DNA of 64,000 nucleotides from Stenotrophomonas cyclobalanopsidis (GCF_008710035.1 NZ_VYKI01000019.1:1-64000); one strand, 5' to 3'; shown: positions 8,228-18,596, numbered from the stretch's first letter. Program-made: numbers and translations. Notes: generated by a model from the sequence alone, not told the origin.

Positions 8228-10470
8228 GCAGCCACCACCGATACGCGAGCGGCACCCAGCGGCGCGGTCGCGCCGTGGCCCGATTCAATCCAGACCGAAC
8301 CCACAGCGACGCGGGCGTCGACCACCACCGGCAGGGTGGCCTTGCCGGCATCGGTGCCGACCTTGGCCATCTGCCCTTCCTGCAGCTGCAGGCGCGCGGC
8401 ATCGTCAGCGTTCAGCACGATGCGCGGGGCGTTGTTCAGCGGATGCGACTGCAGCGCCGGCGCGCGACGGACCACCGCATCGGTGCGGTAGATCGCGGCG
8501 GTCGAAGCCACTTCCAGGCCTTCGCCGGCAACGGCCGGCTGGGCCGAGGCCGCCACGGCGACCGACACCGGCGCCATGCTGGCACGCAGGCCGGCCAGGT
8601 CGGTGAAGTCGAAACCGGCCAGCGCCATCTCGCCGCCCAGTGCGCGCAGCACGCGCCAGCCCTCGCGGGCCTCGCCCGGCAGCTTGCCGCCGGCACGGGC
8701 CGACTGCTCGCGACCATCGAGATTGGTCAGGGTGGCGTCGATTTCCGGCAGCGCGCCGATCGGCAGGATGACGTCGGCAACGTCACGGGTGGAGACGCAG
8801 GCGAACTGGCTGAAGGCCACCACCTTGGCACCGACCAGCGCCTTGCGCGCGGCCGGGGCATCGGCGAAGTCCAGGCCCGGCTCGAGGCCGTAGACCACGT
8901 AGGCCTGGCGCGGCTGCGCCAGCATGGTGGCCACGTCCTTGCCGGCCGGCAACACACCGGCGCGGGTCAGGCCCACGGCATTGGCGCCCTGCGGGATGCG
9001 GCACAGCTTGGCACCGGTGGCGGCAGCGAAGTCACGCGCAGCGGCGCGGATCGCGGCAGCCTGCGGGTGGTTCTCGGCGATGCCACCGACGATCAGCACG
9101 GTGTTGGTACCGCCCTGCACCGCCGAACGCAGTTCTTCGCTGGCCAGCGCGTCGACGAACTTCGACGGGGCGACGATCTGCTTGCCGGCGATGCTGAAGG
9201 CGAAGTCGAAGTCCACCGGGTTGACGACGTGGATCTTCGCGCCCTTGGTGGTCTGCGCCTTGCGCAGCCGGGCGTGCAGCAGCGGCAGTTCGTGGCGGAT
9301 GTTGCTGCCCAGAACGACGATGCGGTCGGCGCCTTCGATCTCGGCCAGCGGCAGGCCGAACACTTCGGCGGTTGCGGCGTCGGAGAAATCGCGGTTGTTG
9401 ATGCGGTGGTCGATGTTGTTCGAGCCCAGGCCCTTGGCCAGGCGGGCCAGCAGCGCGCCTTCCTCGTTGGAGGTCGACGGGTGCACCAGCACGCCCAGAT
9501 GGTCACCCTGGTGGGCCTTGAGGATCTCGGCGGCCGCGGCCAGGCCTTCGGTCCAGCTCACTTCCTTCCACTCGCCGTTGACCTTGCGCAGCGGCTTGAC
9601 CGCACGGTCTTCGCTGTACAGGCCCTGGTGCGAGTAGCGGTCACGGTCGGACAGCCAGCACTCGTTCACGGCTTCGTTGTCGCGCGGCACGGTACGCAGC
9701 ACTTCGCCGCGACGCACGTGCAGGAACAGGTTCGAACCCATGGCGTCGTGGTAGCCCAGCGATTCGCGCGCGGTCAGTTCCCACGGACGGGCGCGGAACT
9801 GGAACACCTTGTTGGTCAGCGCGCCGACCGGGCAGACGTCGACGACGTTGCCGGACAGCTCGGTGGTCAGCGGCTTGCCGTCGTAGGTACCGATCTGCAG
9901 GTTCTCGCCGCGGTACATGCCACCCAGTTCATAGGTGCCTGCCACGTCGGCGGTGAAGCGCACGCAGCGGGTGCACTGGATGCAGCGGGTCATCTCGGTG
10001 GCGACCAGCGGACCCATGTCCTCGTCCGGCACCACGCGCTTGCGCTCGTTGAAGCGGCTGACCGAACGGCCATAGCCCAGCGAAACGTCCTGCAGCTCGC
10101 ACTCGCCGCCCTGGTCGCAGATCGGACAGTCCAGCGGATGGTTGATGAGCAGGAACTCCATCACCGAACGCTGGAACTTGAGCGCCTTCTCGCTACGGGT
10201 GGCGACCTTCATGCCGTCCATCACCGGGGTGGCGCAGGCCGGCGCCGGCTTCGGCGACTTCTCCACGTCCACCAGGCACATGCGGCAGTTGGCGGCGATC
10301 GGCAGCTTCTCGTGGTAGCAGAAGCGCGGAATGGAGATGCCGGCCTTGTCGGCGGCCTGGATGATCATCGAGCCCTTGGGCACGACCAGCGACTTGCCAT
10401 CGATCTCGATGGTGACGTGATCGGGTGGGACGCTCGGATTCCCACCCGGATTATTGGGTTGCGCGCTCAT
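8224..10470 (-). CDS. nuoG: NADH-quinone oxidoreductase subunit G
   Basis: Large iron-sulfur subunit of the NADH-oxidising arm (748 residues). The N-terminal 2Fe-2S ferredoxin domain shows RFCYHE and [11 protein letters not shown]. The His-ligated cluster motif is [18 protein letters not shown], the next cluster has [10 protein letters not shown] with a later CPVGALT, and the remainder is a molybdopterin-oxidoreductase fold without the metal cofactor. It is shorter than E. coli NuoG (908), as usual for xanthomonads and mitochondria-like versions. The start overlaps the nuoF stop (ATGA). Confidence 0.97.
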   Translation of the reverse strand: MSAQPNNPGGNPSVPPDHVTIEIDGKSLVVPKGSMIIQAADKAGISIPRFCYHEKLPIAANCRMCLVDVEKSPKPAPACATPVMDGMKVATRSEKALKFQRSVMEFLLINHPLDCPICDQGGECELQDVSLGYGRSVSRFNERKRVVPDEDMGPLVATEMTRCIQCTRCVRFTADVAGTYELGGMYRGENLQIGTYDGKPLTTELSGNVVDVCPVGALTNKVFQFRARPWELTARESLGYHDAMGSNLFLHVRRGEVLRTVPRDNEAVNECWLSDRDRYSHQGLYSEDRAVKPLRKVNGEWKEVSWTEGLAAAAEILKAHQGDHLGVLVHPSTSNEEGALLARLAKGLGSNNIDHRINNRDFSDAATAEVFGLPLAEIEGADRIVVLGSNIRHELPLLHARLRKAQTTKGAKIHVVNPVDFDFAFSIAGKQIVAPSKFVDALASEELRSAVQGGTNTVLIVGGIAENHPQAAAIRAAARDFAAATGAKLCRIPQGANAVGLTRAGVLPAGKDVATMLAQPRQAYVVYGLEPGLDFADAPAARKALVGAKVVAFSQFACVSTRDVADVILPIGALPEIDATLTNLDGREQSARAGGKLPGEAREGWRVLRALGGEMALAGFDFTDLAGLRASMAPVSVAVAASAQPAVAGEGLEVASTAAIYRTDAVVRRAPALQSHPLNNAPRIVLNADDAARLQLQEGQMAKVGTDAGKATLPVVVDARVAVGSVWIESGHGATAPLGAARVSVVAA

Positions 10471-11807
10471 GCAGCGGCTGCCTCCACCTTCTTGCCGTCA
10501 ACCATCGAATGACCGTTGACGATGTAGTACTCGAACTCGTCCCAGAACTGGCGCAGGAAGCCCTGGATGGGCCATGCAGCCGCTTCGCCGAACGCACAGA
10601 TGGTGTGGCCTTCGATCTGGCCGGCCACCGCCTTCAGCTGGTGCAGGTCTTCCATCGTGGCCTTGCCGGCGACGATGCGCTCCAGCACGCGGTGCATCCA
10701 GCCGGTGCCTTCACGGCACGGGGTGCACTGCCCGCAGGATTCCTTGTGGAAGAACTGGCTGATGCGGCAGGCGAACTTGACGCAGCAGACGCTGTCATCC
10801 AGCACTACGACGGCGCCAGAACCCAGGCCGGAGCCCAGTGCACGGATCGTGTCGTAGTCCATCGGCAGGCCCTTCAGCTCGGCCGCGGTCAGCACCGGCA
10901 TCGACACGCCACCCGGGATCGCGCCCTTCAGGGTGCGGCCCGGACGCAGGCCACCGGCCATTTCCAGCAGGTCGTCGAAGGTAGTGCCCAGCGGCACTTC
11001 GAAGTTGCCGCCGTTCTGCACGCAGCCGGAGACCGAGAAGCACTTCGGGCCGCCGTTGGCGGTCAGGCTCAGGCCCTTGAACCACTCCGGGCCGTTGCGG
11101 ATGATCGCCGGCACCGAACCGTAGGTTTCGGTGTTGTTGATCGTCGACGGCTTGCCGTACAGGCCGAAGTTGGCCGGGAACGGCGGCTTGTAGCGCGGCT
11201 GGCCCTTCTTGCCTTCCAGCGATTCCATCAGCGCGGTTTCTTCGCCGCAGATGTAGGCGCCGGCGCCCAGGGCACCATAGATGTCGATGTCCACGCCCGA
11301 GCCCATCACGTTCTTGCCCAGCCAGCCATTTGCATAGGCATCGGCCAGGGCCTGTTCGAAGTTCTCGAACGGCTCGTGGTGGAACTCACCGCGCAGGTAG
11401 TTGTAGCCCACGGTCGAGCCGGTGGCGTAGCAGGCGATCGCCATGCCTTCCACGACCGAATGCGGGTTGTAGCGCAGGATGTCGCGGTCCTTGCAGGTGC
11501 CCGGCTCGGATTCATCCGAGTTGCAGAGGATGTACTTCTGCATGTTGCCCTTGGGCATGAAAGACCACTTCAGGCCCGTCGGGAAGCCAGCGCCACCGCG
11601 GCCGCGCAGGCCCGAGGCCTTGACCATCTCGATGACCTGCTCCGGCGGGATCTTCTCTTCGAGGATCTTGCGCAGGGCGGCGTAGCCACCGGTCTTCAGG
11701 TAGCTTTCGTACGACCACGGGGTGTCGTAATGCAGGGTGGTGTAGACCACCTGGTGCGGCAGCGGCGCGGGGCCGACCGGACCCTTGGATTCGTGGTGAT
11801 GTGCCAT
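10467..11807 (-). CDS. nuoF: NADH-quinone oxidoreductase subunit F (NADH and FMN binding)
   Basis: Catalytic NADH-dehydrogenase subunit, 446 residues. Visible are the NADH-binding glycine-rich motif [16 protein letters not shown], the FMN segment [19 protein letters not shown], and the 4Fe-4S motif [15 protein letters not shown] near the C-terminus. It begins 4 nt after the nuoE stop and overlaps nuoG. Size is standard. Confidence 0.98.
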   Translation of the reverse strand: MAHHHESKGPVGPAPLPHQVVYTTLHYDTPWSYESYLKTGGYAALRKILEEKIPPEQVIEMVKASGLRGRGGAGFPTGLKWSFMPKGNMQKYILCNSDESEPGTCKDRDILRYNPHSVVEGMAIACYATGSTVGYNYLRGEFHHEPFENFEQALADAYANGWLGKNVMGSGVDIDIYGALGAGAYICGEETALMESLEGKKGQPRYKPPFPANFGLYGKPSTINNTETYGSVPAIIRNGPEWFKGLSLTANGGPKCFSVSGCVQNGGNFEVPLGTTFDDLLEMAGGLRPGRTLKGAIPGGVSMPVLTAAELKGLPMDYDTIRALGSGLGSGAVVVLDDSVCCVKFACRISQFFHKESCGQCTPCREGTGWMHRVLERIVAGKATMEDLHQLKAVAGQIEGHTICAFGEAAAWPIQGFLRQFWDEFEYYIVNGHSMVDGKKVEAAAA

Positions 11808-11811
11808 GCCC

Positions 11812-12339
11812 TTACTCCAGCCCGTCCAGCAGCTCGTCGACCTTTTCCAGGGTCAGACGCTCATGGTAATGACCGTTGATGACCATCATCGGTGCACCAC
11901 CGCAGCCTGCCAGGCACTCTTCCTCGCGCTTGAGGTAGACGCGGCCGTCCGGGGTGGACTGGCCGTGCTTGATGCCCAGCTTCTTCTCGCAATGGCGCAC
12001 GATGTCCTCGGCGCCATTGAGCCAGCAGCTGATGTTGGTGCAGATGGCCACGTTGTTGCGGCCCACCTTCTCGGTCTCGAACATCGAGTAGAAGCTGGCG
12101 ACCTCGTAGGCCCACACCGGCGGCAGATCCAGGTACTTGGCGACGCCGGCGATCAGCTCGTCGGTCAGCCAGCCCTGGTTCTGCTCCTGGGCCGCATGCA
12201 GGCCCTGCAGCACGGCGGAGCGCTTGCGGTCCGGCGGGAACTTGGACAGCCAGTGATCGATGTGAGCGCGCGTCTTGTCGCTCAACACCACCATCGGGTC
12301 GACGTCGCGCGCCGTCTCGAAATTACCTGTCGCCTTCAT
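11812..12339 (-). CDS. nuoE: NADH-quinone oxidoreductase subunit E (2Fe-2S)
   Basis: Thioredoxin-fold subunit (175 residues) that carries cluster N1a beside NuoF. The four cysteine ligands appear as CTNISC and, about 40 residues later, CLAGC. The preceding helices ([20 protein letters not shown]) match the family. It is separated from nuoD by the largest gap in the operon (97 nt). Confidence 0.97.
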   Translation of the reverse strand: MKATGNFETARDVDPMVVLSDKTRAHIDHWLSKFPPDRKRSAVLQGLHAAQEQNQGWLTDELIAGVAKYLDLPPVWAYEVASFYSMFETEKVGRNNVAICTNISCWLNGAEDIVRHCEKKLGIKHGQSTPDGRVYLKREEECLAGCGGAPMMVINGHYHERLTLEKVDELLDGLE

Positions 12340-12387
12340 CGGCCGACCTCAGCGAAATGCATAACGTGAAATTGCAGAAACTGCGGC

Positions 12388-12416
12388 GCCGGCTTGCGCC
12401 GGCTGCCTGCAGCAGG
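12388..12416. other. Hairpins in the nuoD-nuoE spacer
   Basis: The 97-nt spacer between nuoD and nuoE holds a six-pair stem GCCGGC-ttgc-GCCGGC (12388-12403) and a small palindrome CCTGCAGCAGG (12406-12416). There is no T-run, so it is not a simple intrinsic terminator. A processing or stability element is possible but unproven. Confidence 0.35.
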
Positions 12417-12436
12417 CGTTGGCTTGGCAGACGTCA

Positions 12437-13759
12437 TTACCGGTCAACCTCGCCGAACACCAGATCGTAGGTGCCGATCATCGCCACCACGTCGGCCAGC
12501 ATGTGGCCGCGCACGATCGAATCGATCGAGGACAGGTGGGCGAAGCCCGGTGCGCGCAGGTGCACGCGGAAAGGCTTGTTGGCGCCATCGGAGACCAGGT
12601 AGCAGCCGAACTCACCCTTCGGGGCTTCCACCGCCGAATAGGTTTCGCCGGCCGGCACGCAATAGCCTTCGCTGAACAGCTTGAAGTGATGGATCAGCGC
12701 TTCCATGTCGTCCTTCATGTCCTCGCGGCTGGGCGGCGCGACCTTGAAGTTCTTCACCATCACCGGGCCCGGGTTGGCCTTCAGCCACGCCACGCACTGC
12801 TTGATGATGCGGTTGGACTCACGCATTTCCGCCACGCGGCACAGGTAGCGGTCGTAGCAGTCGCCTTCCTTGCCCAGCGGGATGTCGAAATCGACGGCAT
12901 CGTACTTGGCGTACGGACGCTTTTTGCGCAGGTCCCAGGCAACGCCCGAGCCGCGCAGCATCACGCCGGTCATGCCCCACTGGTGGGCCAGCTCCGGGCT
13001 GACCACGCCGATGCCGACCGTACGCTGCTTCCAGATACGGTTGTCGGTCAGCAGGGTTTCGTATTCGTCGACGCGACCCGGGAACTCATTGGTGAAGTTC
13101 TCCAGGAAGTCCAGCAGCGAACCTTCACGCGAAGCATTGAGCTGCTTCAGCGCCTTGCCCTTGTGCCAGCGCGATTCCTTGTACTTCGGCATGTGGTCCG
13201 GCAGGTCGCGGTAGACGCCGCCCGGACGGTAGTAGGCCGCGTGCATGCGCGCGCCGGAGACTGCTTCGTAGCAGTCCATCAACTCTTCGCGCTCACGGAA
13301 GGCGTACAGCATGACCGCCATCGCACCCAGATCGAGGGCGTTGGAGCCCAGCCACATCAGGTGGTTCAGGATGCGGGTGATTTCGTCGTACATCGTGCGG
13401 ATGTACTGCGCGCGTTCCGGCGCCTCGATCCCCATCAGGGTCTCGATCGAGCGCACGTAGGCGTGCTCGTTGCACATCATCGACACGTAATCCAGGCGAT
13501 CCATGTAGCCGATCGACTGGTTGAAGGGCTTGGACTCGGCCAGTTTTTCAGTACCACGGTGCAGCAGGCCGACGTGCGGGTCGGCGCGCATGATGGTTTC
13601 GCCGTCCATTTCCAGGATCAGGCGCAGCACACCGTGAGCGGCCGGATGCTGCGGGCCGAAGTTCATGGTGTAGTTGCGGATTTCCTGCCGGCTTTCGGCG
13701 GCGTTGCTGGCGAAGGCTTCGCCGGCCTGGTGAACATGCCTACTCATTTCCGGGCTCAC
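12437..13759 (-). CDS. nuoD: NADH-quinone oxidoreductase subunit D
   Basis: The 49-kDa-type subunit that forms the quinone site with NuoB. Typical motifs are [19 protein letters not shown] near the N-terminus, the [20 protein letters not shown] segment, and the C-terminal [23 protein letters not shown] start (13759) overlaps the nuoC stop as GTGA and has AGGAGG 7 nt upstream, so it is preferred over the ATG four codons on, giving 440 residues. NuoC and NuoD are separate, unlike the fused E. coli form. Confidence 0.97.
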   Translation of the reverse strand: MSPEMSRHVHQAGEAFASNAAESRQEIRNYTMNFGPQHPAAHGVLRLILEMDGETIMRADPHVGLLHRGTEKLAESKPFNQSIGYMDRLDYVSMMCNEHAYVRSIETLMGIEAPERAQYIRTMYDEITRILNHLMWLGSNALDLGAMAVMLYAFREREELMDCYEAVSGARMHAAYYRPGGVYRDLPDHMPKYKESRWHKGKALKQLNASREGSLLDFLENFTNEFPGRVDEYETLLTDNRIWKQRTVGIGVVSPELAHQWGMTGVMLRGSGVAWDLRKKRPYAKYDAVDFDIPLGKEGDCYDRYLCRVAEMRESNRIIKQCVAWLKANPGPVMVKNFKVAPPSREDMKDDMEALIHHFKLFSEGYCVPAGETYSAVEAPKGEFGCYLVSDGANKPFRVHLRAPGFAHLSSIDSIVRGHMLADVVAMIGTYDLVFGEVDR

Positions 13760-14505
13760 TTCACTGCCTCCTGCGCGCGCTCACCTTCTGCGGTCTGCAG
13801 ACGGGCGTCGTCGCGGATCACACGCGGCACGCCGACGCGCGGCTCCACCGAGGTGACCGGTTCGTAGATCACGCGCTTCTTTTCTTCGTCGTAGCGGACT
13901 TCGACGTTGCCGATCAGCGGGAAGTCCTTGCGGAACGGATGGCCGACGAAACCGTAGTCGGTCAGGATCCGGCGCAGGTCCGGGTGACCTTCGAAGATCA
14001 CGCCGTACAGGTCGAACGCTTCGCGCTCGAACCAGTTCAGGCCCGGCCAGATGCCGGTCAGCGAGGACACCACCGGCAGTGCTTCGTCAGGGGCGAAGCA
14101 GCGCAGGTGCAACATCAGGTTGTGCTGGTAGGAGCGCAGCTGGGCGACCACGGCGAAACGCTGGGTCGGCATGTGCTGCGGGCTCGCGCCGTCGGCACCG
14201 TTCTCTTCGGTGGGGAACTCGCCCCACGCGAAACGGCCCTGGGCCTTGCCTTCTACGCCACGGCTGAAGCCCTGCGAGGACACGTCAGCGGTGTCCCATT
14301 CGTCGGAGCCATAACCGAGGTAATCGACGCCGCAGAGATCCACGGCCTGCTCGAAACCAAACTCGTCACGCAGCGCCAGCGCGGTGGCATGCCACTCGGC
14401 GGCAGGCACCTCCAGCGTCACTTCGCCGCGGGGTTCGACCACGATGACCTTCGCACCAGCGAAACGTGCGGAGAGTCGGTCGATGAAGGATGCTTGCTCT
14501 GCCAT
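13756..14505 (-). CDS. nuoC: NADH-quinone oxidoreductase subunit C
   Basis: The 30-kDa-type hydrophilic subunit of complex I (249 residues). The C-terminal family signature is clear: [20 protein letters not shown] followed by [20 protein letters not shown]. An extra segment of about 30 residues after residue 70 (rich in Gly, Ser, Glu) is not in the core fold. It overlaps nuoD by 4 nt, so the two products that are fused in enterobacteria are probably translated in a coupled way here. Confidence 0.96.
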   Translation of the reverse strand: MAEQASFIDRLSARFAGAKVIVVEPRGEVTLEVPAAEWHATALALRDEFGFEQAVDLCGVDYLGYGSDEWDTADVSSQGFSRGVEGKAQGRFAWGEFPTEENGADGASPQHMPTQRFAVVAQLRSYQHNLMLHLRCFAPDEALPVVSSLTGIWPGLNWFEREAFDLYGVIFEGHPDLRRILTDYGFVGHPFRKDFPLIGNVEVRYDEEKKRVIYEPVTSVEPRVGVPRVIRDDARLQTAEGERAQEAVK

Positions 14506-14538
14506 GGGGGCTTGGCGCGCTCTTGTAGTGTGGAAGGG

Positions 14539-15093
14539 TCAGCGGGCGATGGTCTGTGTACGCCAGATCTTCTTCTGCAGCTGCAGGATCCCGTACACCA
14601 GCGCCTCGGCGGTCGGCGGGCAGCCCGGGACGTAGACGTCCACCGGCACCACGCGATCACAGCCGCGCACGACAGAATAGGAGTAATGGTAGTAGCCGCC
14701 GCCGTTGGCGCAGCTGCCCATCGAGATGACCCACTTCGGGTCCGGCATCTGGTCGTAGACCTTGCGCAGCGCCGGGGCCATCTTGTTGACCAGGGTACCG
14801 GCCACGATCATCACGTCGGACTGGCGCGGCGACGGGCGGAACACCACGCCGTAGCGGTCAAGGTCCAGGCGCGCGGCGCCGGCGTGCATCATCTCGACCG
14901 CGCAGCAGGCCAGACCGAAGGTCATCGGCCACATCGAGCCGGTACGCGCCCAGTTCAGCAGTGCGTCGACGCTGGTGGTGACGAAGCCCTTCTCCAGCAG
15001 CGGGTTGTCGCCCTCCGGCCGCAGGATGTCATCAACCCGCCCTTCCGGGACCGGATTGTTCATGAGGCCATCGAGAGTCTGAATCACTCCCAT
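14539..15093 (-). CDS. nuoB: NADH-quinone oxidoreductase subunit B (cluster N2)
   Basis: Carries the terminal cluster N2 that reduces quinone. The start chosen is the ATG at 15093, giving 184 residues beginning [18 protein letters not shown]; the frame is open further upstream but that part overlaps nuoA. The ligands are the tandem cysteines in [14 protein letters not shown] and the single ones in [11 protein letters not shown] and [14 protein letters not shown]. It overlaps the 3' end of nuoA by 10 nt. Confidence 0.97.
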   Translation of the reverse strand: MGVIQTLDGLMNNPVPEGRVDDILRPEGDNPLLEKGFVTTSVDALLNWARTGSMWPMTFGLACCAVEMMHAGAARLDLDRYGVVFRPSPRQSDVMIVAGTLVNKMAPALRKVYDQMPDPKWVISMGSCANGGGYYHYSYSVVRGCDRVVPVDVYVPGCPPTAEALVYGILQLQKKIWRTQTIAR

Positions 15094-15440
15094 TCCAGCG
15101 CTCCCTTCTTCCAGACGTAAATGAAACCGAGGAACAGCATGCCGACGAACAGGCCCATGGTGACGAGCGAACGGGCGCCCAGCTCCATGAAGACCTGGGT
15201 CCACGGCACGATGAAGATGATTTCCAGGTCGAAGACGATGAACTGGATCGCGATCAGGTAGTAGCGCACGTCGAACTTCATGCGCGCGTCTTCGAAGGCC
15301 TCGAAGCCGCACTCGTACGGCGAGAGCTTTTCCAGATCGGGGCGGCGGGGACCGAGGAATCGACCGATCAGCATCAGCGTGATGCCGATACCGGTCGCGA
15401 CGATCAGAAACAGCAGAGACGGCAAATATTCGGCCAGCAC
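15084..15440 (-). CDS. nuoA: NADH-quinone oxidoreductase subunit A
   Basis: First gene of the nuo operon. The GTG at 15440, with GAGAG 7 nt upstream, gives a 118-residue protein starting at [13 protein letters not shown], exactly the family length. A longer reading from 15518 would add an Arg-rich, non-conserved stretch. Three membrane helices and the conserved loop [20 protein letters not shown], which sits near the quinone site, identify it. The upstream 110 nt to tRNA-Leu include a short hairpin (CTGGCGC...GCGCCAG near 15511-15529) but no clear promoter. Confidence 0.96.
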   Translation of the reverse strand: MLAEYLPSLLFLIVATGIGITLMLIGRFLGPRRPDLEKLSPYECGFEAFEDARMKFDVRYYLIAIQFIVFDLEIIFIVPWTQVFMELGARSLVTMGLFVGMLFLGFIYVWKKGALEWE

Positions 15441-15550
15441 AGCGATTCTCTCTTGCCTCTGCCGCCGCGCCTGCAGGCGCTTTGGCATGGGGGAGTGGAC
15501 GGGAAACGGCTGGCGCATTGCGCGCCAGGAGAACCCGCTTTACTTACAAA

Positions 15551-15635
15551 TGGTGCCCAAGAGGGGACTCGAACCCCTACGACCTAAGTCGCTACCACCT
15601 CAAGGTAGTGCGTCTACCAATTCCGCCACCTGGGC
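15551..15635 (-). tRNA. tRNA-Leu (GAG)
   Basis: An 85-nt class II tRNA with a long variable arm and encoded CCA. The anticodon arm reads CTACC-TTGAGGT-GGTAG, anticodon GAG, so it decodes CUC and CUU leucine codons. The acceptor stem GCCCAGG pairs with CTTGGGC using one G-U pair. It lies between secG and nuoA. A tRNA-Leu(GAG) beside secG is also found in E. coli (leuU), so this is conserved synteny. Confidence 0.95.
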
Positions 15636-15686
15636 AAACGATCACATCAGTCAGATAACCCGATGCGCCGCATATTGTAACCGTCT

Positions 15687-16124
15687 TCAGTCTTTCTGGG
15701 AGCCTTCCGAGGGCTTTTCTTCACCAGAAACCGAAGATTCCGCCTGAGCCGGCACATTCGCAGCCGGAACCGGGGCGACCGGGACCGCATCGGCCTTCGG
15801 AACGGCCGGGAGTTCACCTGCCGGAGCGGCCGGAGCGCTGGCCGCCGGGGCGGACATCAGGCCCAGATCCTGGTCGGCCGCCGGACGGCTGCCGTGGCCG
15901 GCATACCAGGCCATGAAGAGGCTGATGCCGAAGAACACGACGGCCAGCCACTTGGTCGACTTGGACAGGAAGTTGGACGCGCCGCGCGCGCCGAACACGG
16001 TGCCCGAGGCGCCAGCGCCGAAGCCCGAACCAGCCGCCGCACCCGAACCACGCTGCATCAGGATGAGCGCGATCATGGCCACGGCCACGAGCACGTAGAC
16101 GACATTGAGGATCAACATCAGCAT
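15687..16124 (-). CDS. secG: Protein-export membrane protein SecG
   Basis: Auxiliary subunit of the SecYEG translocon in the inner membrane. The ATG at 16124 (MLMLILNVVYVLVAVAMIAL) is chosen because it starts directly at the first membrane helix; an upstream in-frame start would add seven polar residues. The second helix is WLAVVFFGISLFMAWYA, and between them is the SecG loop LMQRGSGAAAGSGFGAGASG. At 145 residues it is longer than E. coli SecG (110) because of an Ala/Pro/Val-rich tail. The neighbour tpiA lies 33 nt upstream. Confidence 0.95.
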   Translation of the reverse strand: MLMLILNVVYVLVAVAMIALILMQRGSGAAAGSGFGAGASGTVFGARGASNFLSKSTKWLAVVFFGISLFMAWYAGHGSRPAADQDLGLMSAPAASAPAAPAGELPAVPKADAVPVAPVPAANVPAQAESSVSGEEKPSEGSQKD

Positions 16125-16157
16125 TGGGAATCCGCCCTCGGACAATACTTACAAGGA

Positions 16158-16913
16158 TTAGTTCGCGACCGCCGCCTCCGCGATGGCCAGGAAGTCCGCG
16201 GCCACCAGGGAGGCGCCGCCGACCAGCCCACCATCGACATCCGGCTGCGCGAACAGTTCCCCGGCATTGTCGGGCTTCACGCTGCCGCCGTAAAGAATGG
16301 GCAGTGAATCAGCGATTCTAGCATCGATGCACGCCACTTCGCCACGGATGAACGCGTGGACCTGCTGCGCCTGTTCCTTGCTGGCGGTCTTGCCGGTACC
16401 GATGGCCCATACCGGCTCGTAGGCGACCACGGCAGTGGCGAAGCCCTCGCCCCCGACCAGGGCCAGCACCGGGGCCAGCTGGCCGGCGATGACCGCCTCG
16501 GTCTGCCCCGCCTCGCGCTGTTCCAGGGTCTCGCCGACGCACAGCACCGGCACCAGGCCGGCATGCAGGGCGGCGGCAAATTTGCGCGCGACCAGCTCGC
16601 TGCTTTCATGATGGTACTGGCGGCGCTCGGAGTGACCGACCAGGCCGTAGCGGGCACCGACCTCATGCAGCATGGCGGCGCAGACCTCACCGGTATAGGC
16701 ACCCTTCTCGTTGCTGCTGACGTCCTGGGCACCGAACACCAGGCCGGTCTCGCCAAAGTCCTCGACCAGCTCCCCCAGGTAGGGCAGCGGCGGCAGGATC
16801 ACCACCTCGACCCCGGCCTTGGGCAGCCCGGCAGCCACCTGGCCCAGCAGGTCAGTGGCGAATTGACGGCTGCCGTGCAGCTTCCAGTTTCCGGCGACGA
16901 TCTTGCGGCGCAT
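16158..16913 (-). CDS. tpiA: Triosephosphate isomerase
   Basis: Interconverts dihydroxyacetone phosphate and glyceraldehyde-3-phosphate in glycolysis. The 251-residue protein from the ATG at 16913 has the substrate-binding Lys in GNWKLHG, the catalytic His in VGHSERRQ, and the catalytic Glu in VAYEPVWAIGTGKTA, with the C-terminal phosphate loop ILYGGSVKPDN. Length is standard. It is probably co-transcribed with secG. A near-perfect TGTAA-N4-TTACA palindrome lies 66 nt before the start (see 16965-17000). Confidence 0.97.
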   Translation of the reverse strand: MRRKIVAGNWKLHGSRQFATDLLGQVAAGLPKAGVEVVILPPLPYLGELVEDFGETGLVFGAQDVSSNEKGAYTGEVCAAMLHEVGARYGLVGHSERRQYHHESSELVARKFAAALHAGLVPVLCVGETLEQREAGQTEAVIAGQLAPVLALVGGEGFATAVVAYEPVWAIGTGKTASKEQAQQVHAFIRGEVACIDARIADSLPILYGGSVKPDNAGELFAQPDVDGGLVGGASLVAADFLAIAEAAVAN

Positions 16914-16964
16914 GAGCGGGTGGCTCCTGTATGAAGTCAGCCGCCCATGATACCCGTTACGGAA

Positions 16965-17000
16965 AAAACCCGTTTGCTTGTAAGCGGTTACATGGGTTTT
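16965..17000. promoter_or_regulatory. Possible LacI-type operator upstream of tpiA
   Basis: TGTAAGCGGTTACA (16979-16992) is a 14-bp palindrome with one mismatched pair. It sits inside a wider dyad with arms AAAACCC (16965-16971) and GGGTTTT (16994-17000). A minus-strand -10-like TATCAT is at 16952-16947, so the palindrome would fall near the -35 region of a tpiA promoter. The spacing and symmetry suit a LacI/GalR-family repressor of sugar metabolism, but the regulator is unknown. Confidence 0.45.
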
Positions 17001-17278
17001 CAGCGAACGGCGCAGCGCCTCGTGGCGGGTCGATTGGGTTGGGTGGGTTGCGGAACGCCCGGTTGGGTTGGGTGATTGGCCGGGCATCTGGGCTGCGCAG
17101 GGGACGCTGCAAGTACGTCCATGTAAGCTCGGTCGCCGCATCCATGCGGCTCACGCCCCTGCGCAACCCACCCGCCCGGCCTCTGACACATTCCGGCGGT
17201 TCCGCCGCCACGGAAAGAAAAAAGAAGAGCAAGAGCAGGAGCAAGGGCAAAAGCAGGAGCAGCATTCCGGGCTGTTCC

Positions 17279-17319
17279 GGGGTCAGATCCCTTTTCCGCA
17301 GGAAAAGGGACCTGACCCC
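17279..17319. repeat. 41-bp near-perfect inverted repeat
   Basis: Two 19-bp arms starting GGGGTCAG and ending CTGACCCC surround a 3-nt GCA loop, with CCCTTTTCC / GGAAAAGGG at the centre and a single mismatched pair. It would form a very stable hairpin. I have the impression that this is a dispersed element in Stenotrophomonas and Xanthomonas genomes, but the window holds only this copy. Confidence 0.7.
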
Positions 17320-17343
17320 GGCTCCACGTCGATCTGACAGATG

Positions 17344-17366
17344 TGTCGACCAAGGTCGACACCTAC
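17344..17366 (-). repeat. SMAG-type palindrome
   Basis: On the minus strand it reads GTAGGTGTCGACC-tt-GGTCGACA: the GTAG end and a perfect nine-base-arm palindrome. This is a different SMAG sequence variant from those at 33, 25128 and 59847. Confidence 0.65.
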
Positions 17367-17407
17367 CAGGAGCCGCCCGTACCCACCGTCACCGGGAAAC
17401 TGTCGAA

Positions 17408-17481
<74 letters not shown>

Positions 17482-17603
17482 TCCGCACGCAGAAACCCAG
17501 AGCCGCTTTGGCTTTGGCTTTGGCCTCTGCAGGTGCAGGGCGGAGCCCTGCCGAATACCCTCCGCTGCGCTCGCCGGGCACGGCCCGTCGCTACCTGTAA
17601 TGA

Positions 17604-17627
17604 AAAAGCCGCCTTTCGGCGGCTTCT
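17604..17627 (-). terminator. Intrinsic terminator of the 2-oxoglutarate oxygenase gene
   Basis: Read on the minus strand: GAAGCCGCC-gaaa-GGCGGC followed by TTTTTC. It starts just 4 nt after the stop codon at 17631, with a GNRA-type tetraloop and a T-run, so it is a confident Rho-independent terminator. Confidence 0.88.
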
Positions 17628-17630
17628 TCA

Positions 17631-18566
17631 TTACTTCAGCTTGATCTCGCGCAGGCGCTCCTCGAGGAAGCCGTGGGCGGTGATCGGCTCCGGGTACCGG
17701 CTCGGGTTTTCCGGGGTGATGCACGAAGGCAGCACGTCGATCAGGAAATCCGGGTTCGGGTGCAGGAAGAACGGCACCGAGTAGCGTGGCTGGCGGGCCA
17801 GCTCGCCCGGGGGATTGACCACGCGGTGGATGGTCGACGGGTACACGTGGTTGGTCAGGCGCTGCAGCATGTCGCCGATGTTGACCACGATGGTGTCGGC
17901 ATCGGAGGTGAACGGCACCCACTTCCCATCATGCGACTGCACTTCCAGGCCCGCGGCGCTGGCGCCGACCAGCAGGGTGATGAAGTTGATGTCGCCATGG
18001 GCACCGGCACGCACGTTCGGAATGTCGTCGGTGGTGATCGGCGGGTAGTGGATCGGGCGCAGGATCGAATTGCCGAAGTTGGTCTTGTCGGCGAAGAAGT
18101 CTTCCGGCAGGCCGATGTGCAGGGCCAGGGCCGACAGGACGCGCGAGCCCAGGTTGTCCAGCGCCTGGTACAGGCCGTAGCCGCGCTCACGGAAACCTTC
18201 GACCTCGGTCGGCCACAGGTTCGGCGCCATCACGTCACGGTACCTGGAGTCGTCGGCGATCTCGCGGCCGATGTGCCAGAACTCCTTCAGGTCGAAGTGC
18301 TTGGAGCCCTTGGCGGTCTCCACGCCGAACGGGGTATAGCCGCGGGCGCCGCCGCTGCCGGCCACGTGGTACTGGCGCTTGACCTCGTCCGGCAGGGCGA
18401 AGAAGGCCTTGAAGACATCGTAGGCCGCGTCGATGTCGGCCTGCGGGATGCCGTGGTTGCGGATGCCCGCGAATCCCCATTGGCGGTAGGCCGCGCCCAG
18501 CTCGGCCACGAAGGCCTCGCGGTCGCTGTCAAAACGGGTGATGTCGAGGGTCGGGATCTGGCTCAC
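17631..18566 (-). CDS. Iron(II)/2-oxoglutarate oxygenase, isopenicillin N synthase-like
   Basis: A 311-residue protein with an N-terminal non-haem dioxygenase domain (PTLDITRFDSDREAF, GFAGIRNHGIPQ) and a C-terminal 2OG-Fe(II) domain. The metal ligands are His and Asp in AGAHGDINFITLL and a His in YPSTIHRVVNP; the RYSVPFFLHP segment supplies the Arg-x-Ser that binds 2-oxoglutarate. The substrate cannot be told from sequence; flavonoid-type, amino-acid and ethylene-forming relatives all share this fold. It is transcribed alone, divergent from the sulfatase gene at 18765, and ends in a strong terminator. Confidence 0.9.
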   Translation of the reverse strand: MSQIPTLDITRFDSDREAFVAELGAAYRQWGFAGIRNHGIPQADIDAAYDVFKAFFALPDEVKRQYHVAGSGGARGYTPFGVETAKGSKHFDLKEFWHIGREIADDSRYRDVMAPNLWPTEVEGFRERGYGLYQALDNLGSRVLSALALHIGLPEDFFADKTNFGNSILRPIHYPPITTDDIPNVRAGAHGDINFITLLVGASAAGLEVQSHDGKWVPFTSDADTIVVNIGDMLQRLTNHVYPSTIHRVVNPPGELARQPRYSVPFFLHPNPDFLIDVLPSCITPENPSRYPEPITAHGFLEERLREIKLK

Positions 18567-18596
18567 AGCGGTTCCTGGCTTGTCGTTGGGTCAAAG

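Noticed and set aside
17631-18566. Calling the oxygenase an isopenicillin N or ethylene-forming enzyme
   Set aside because: The fold and metal ligands fit the broad family, but nothing in the neighbourhood supports a beta-lactam or ethylene pathway.
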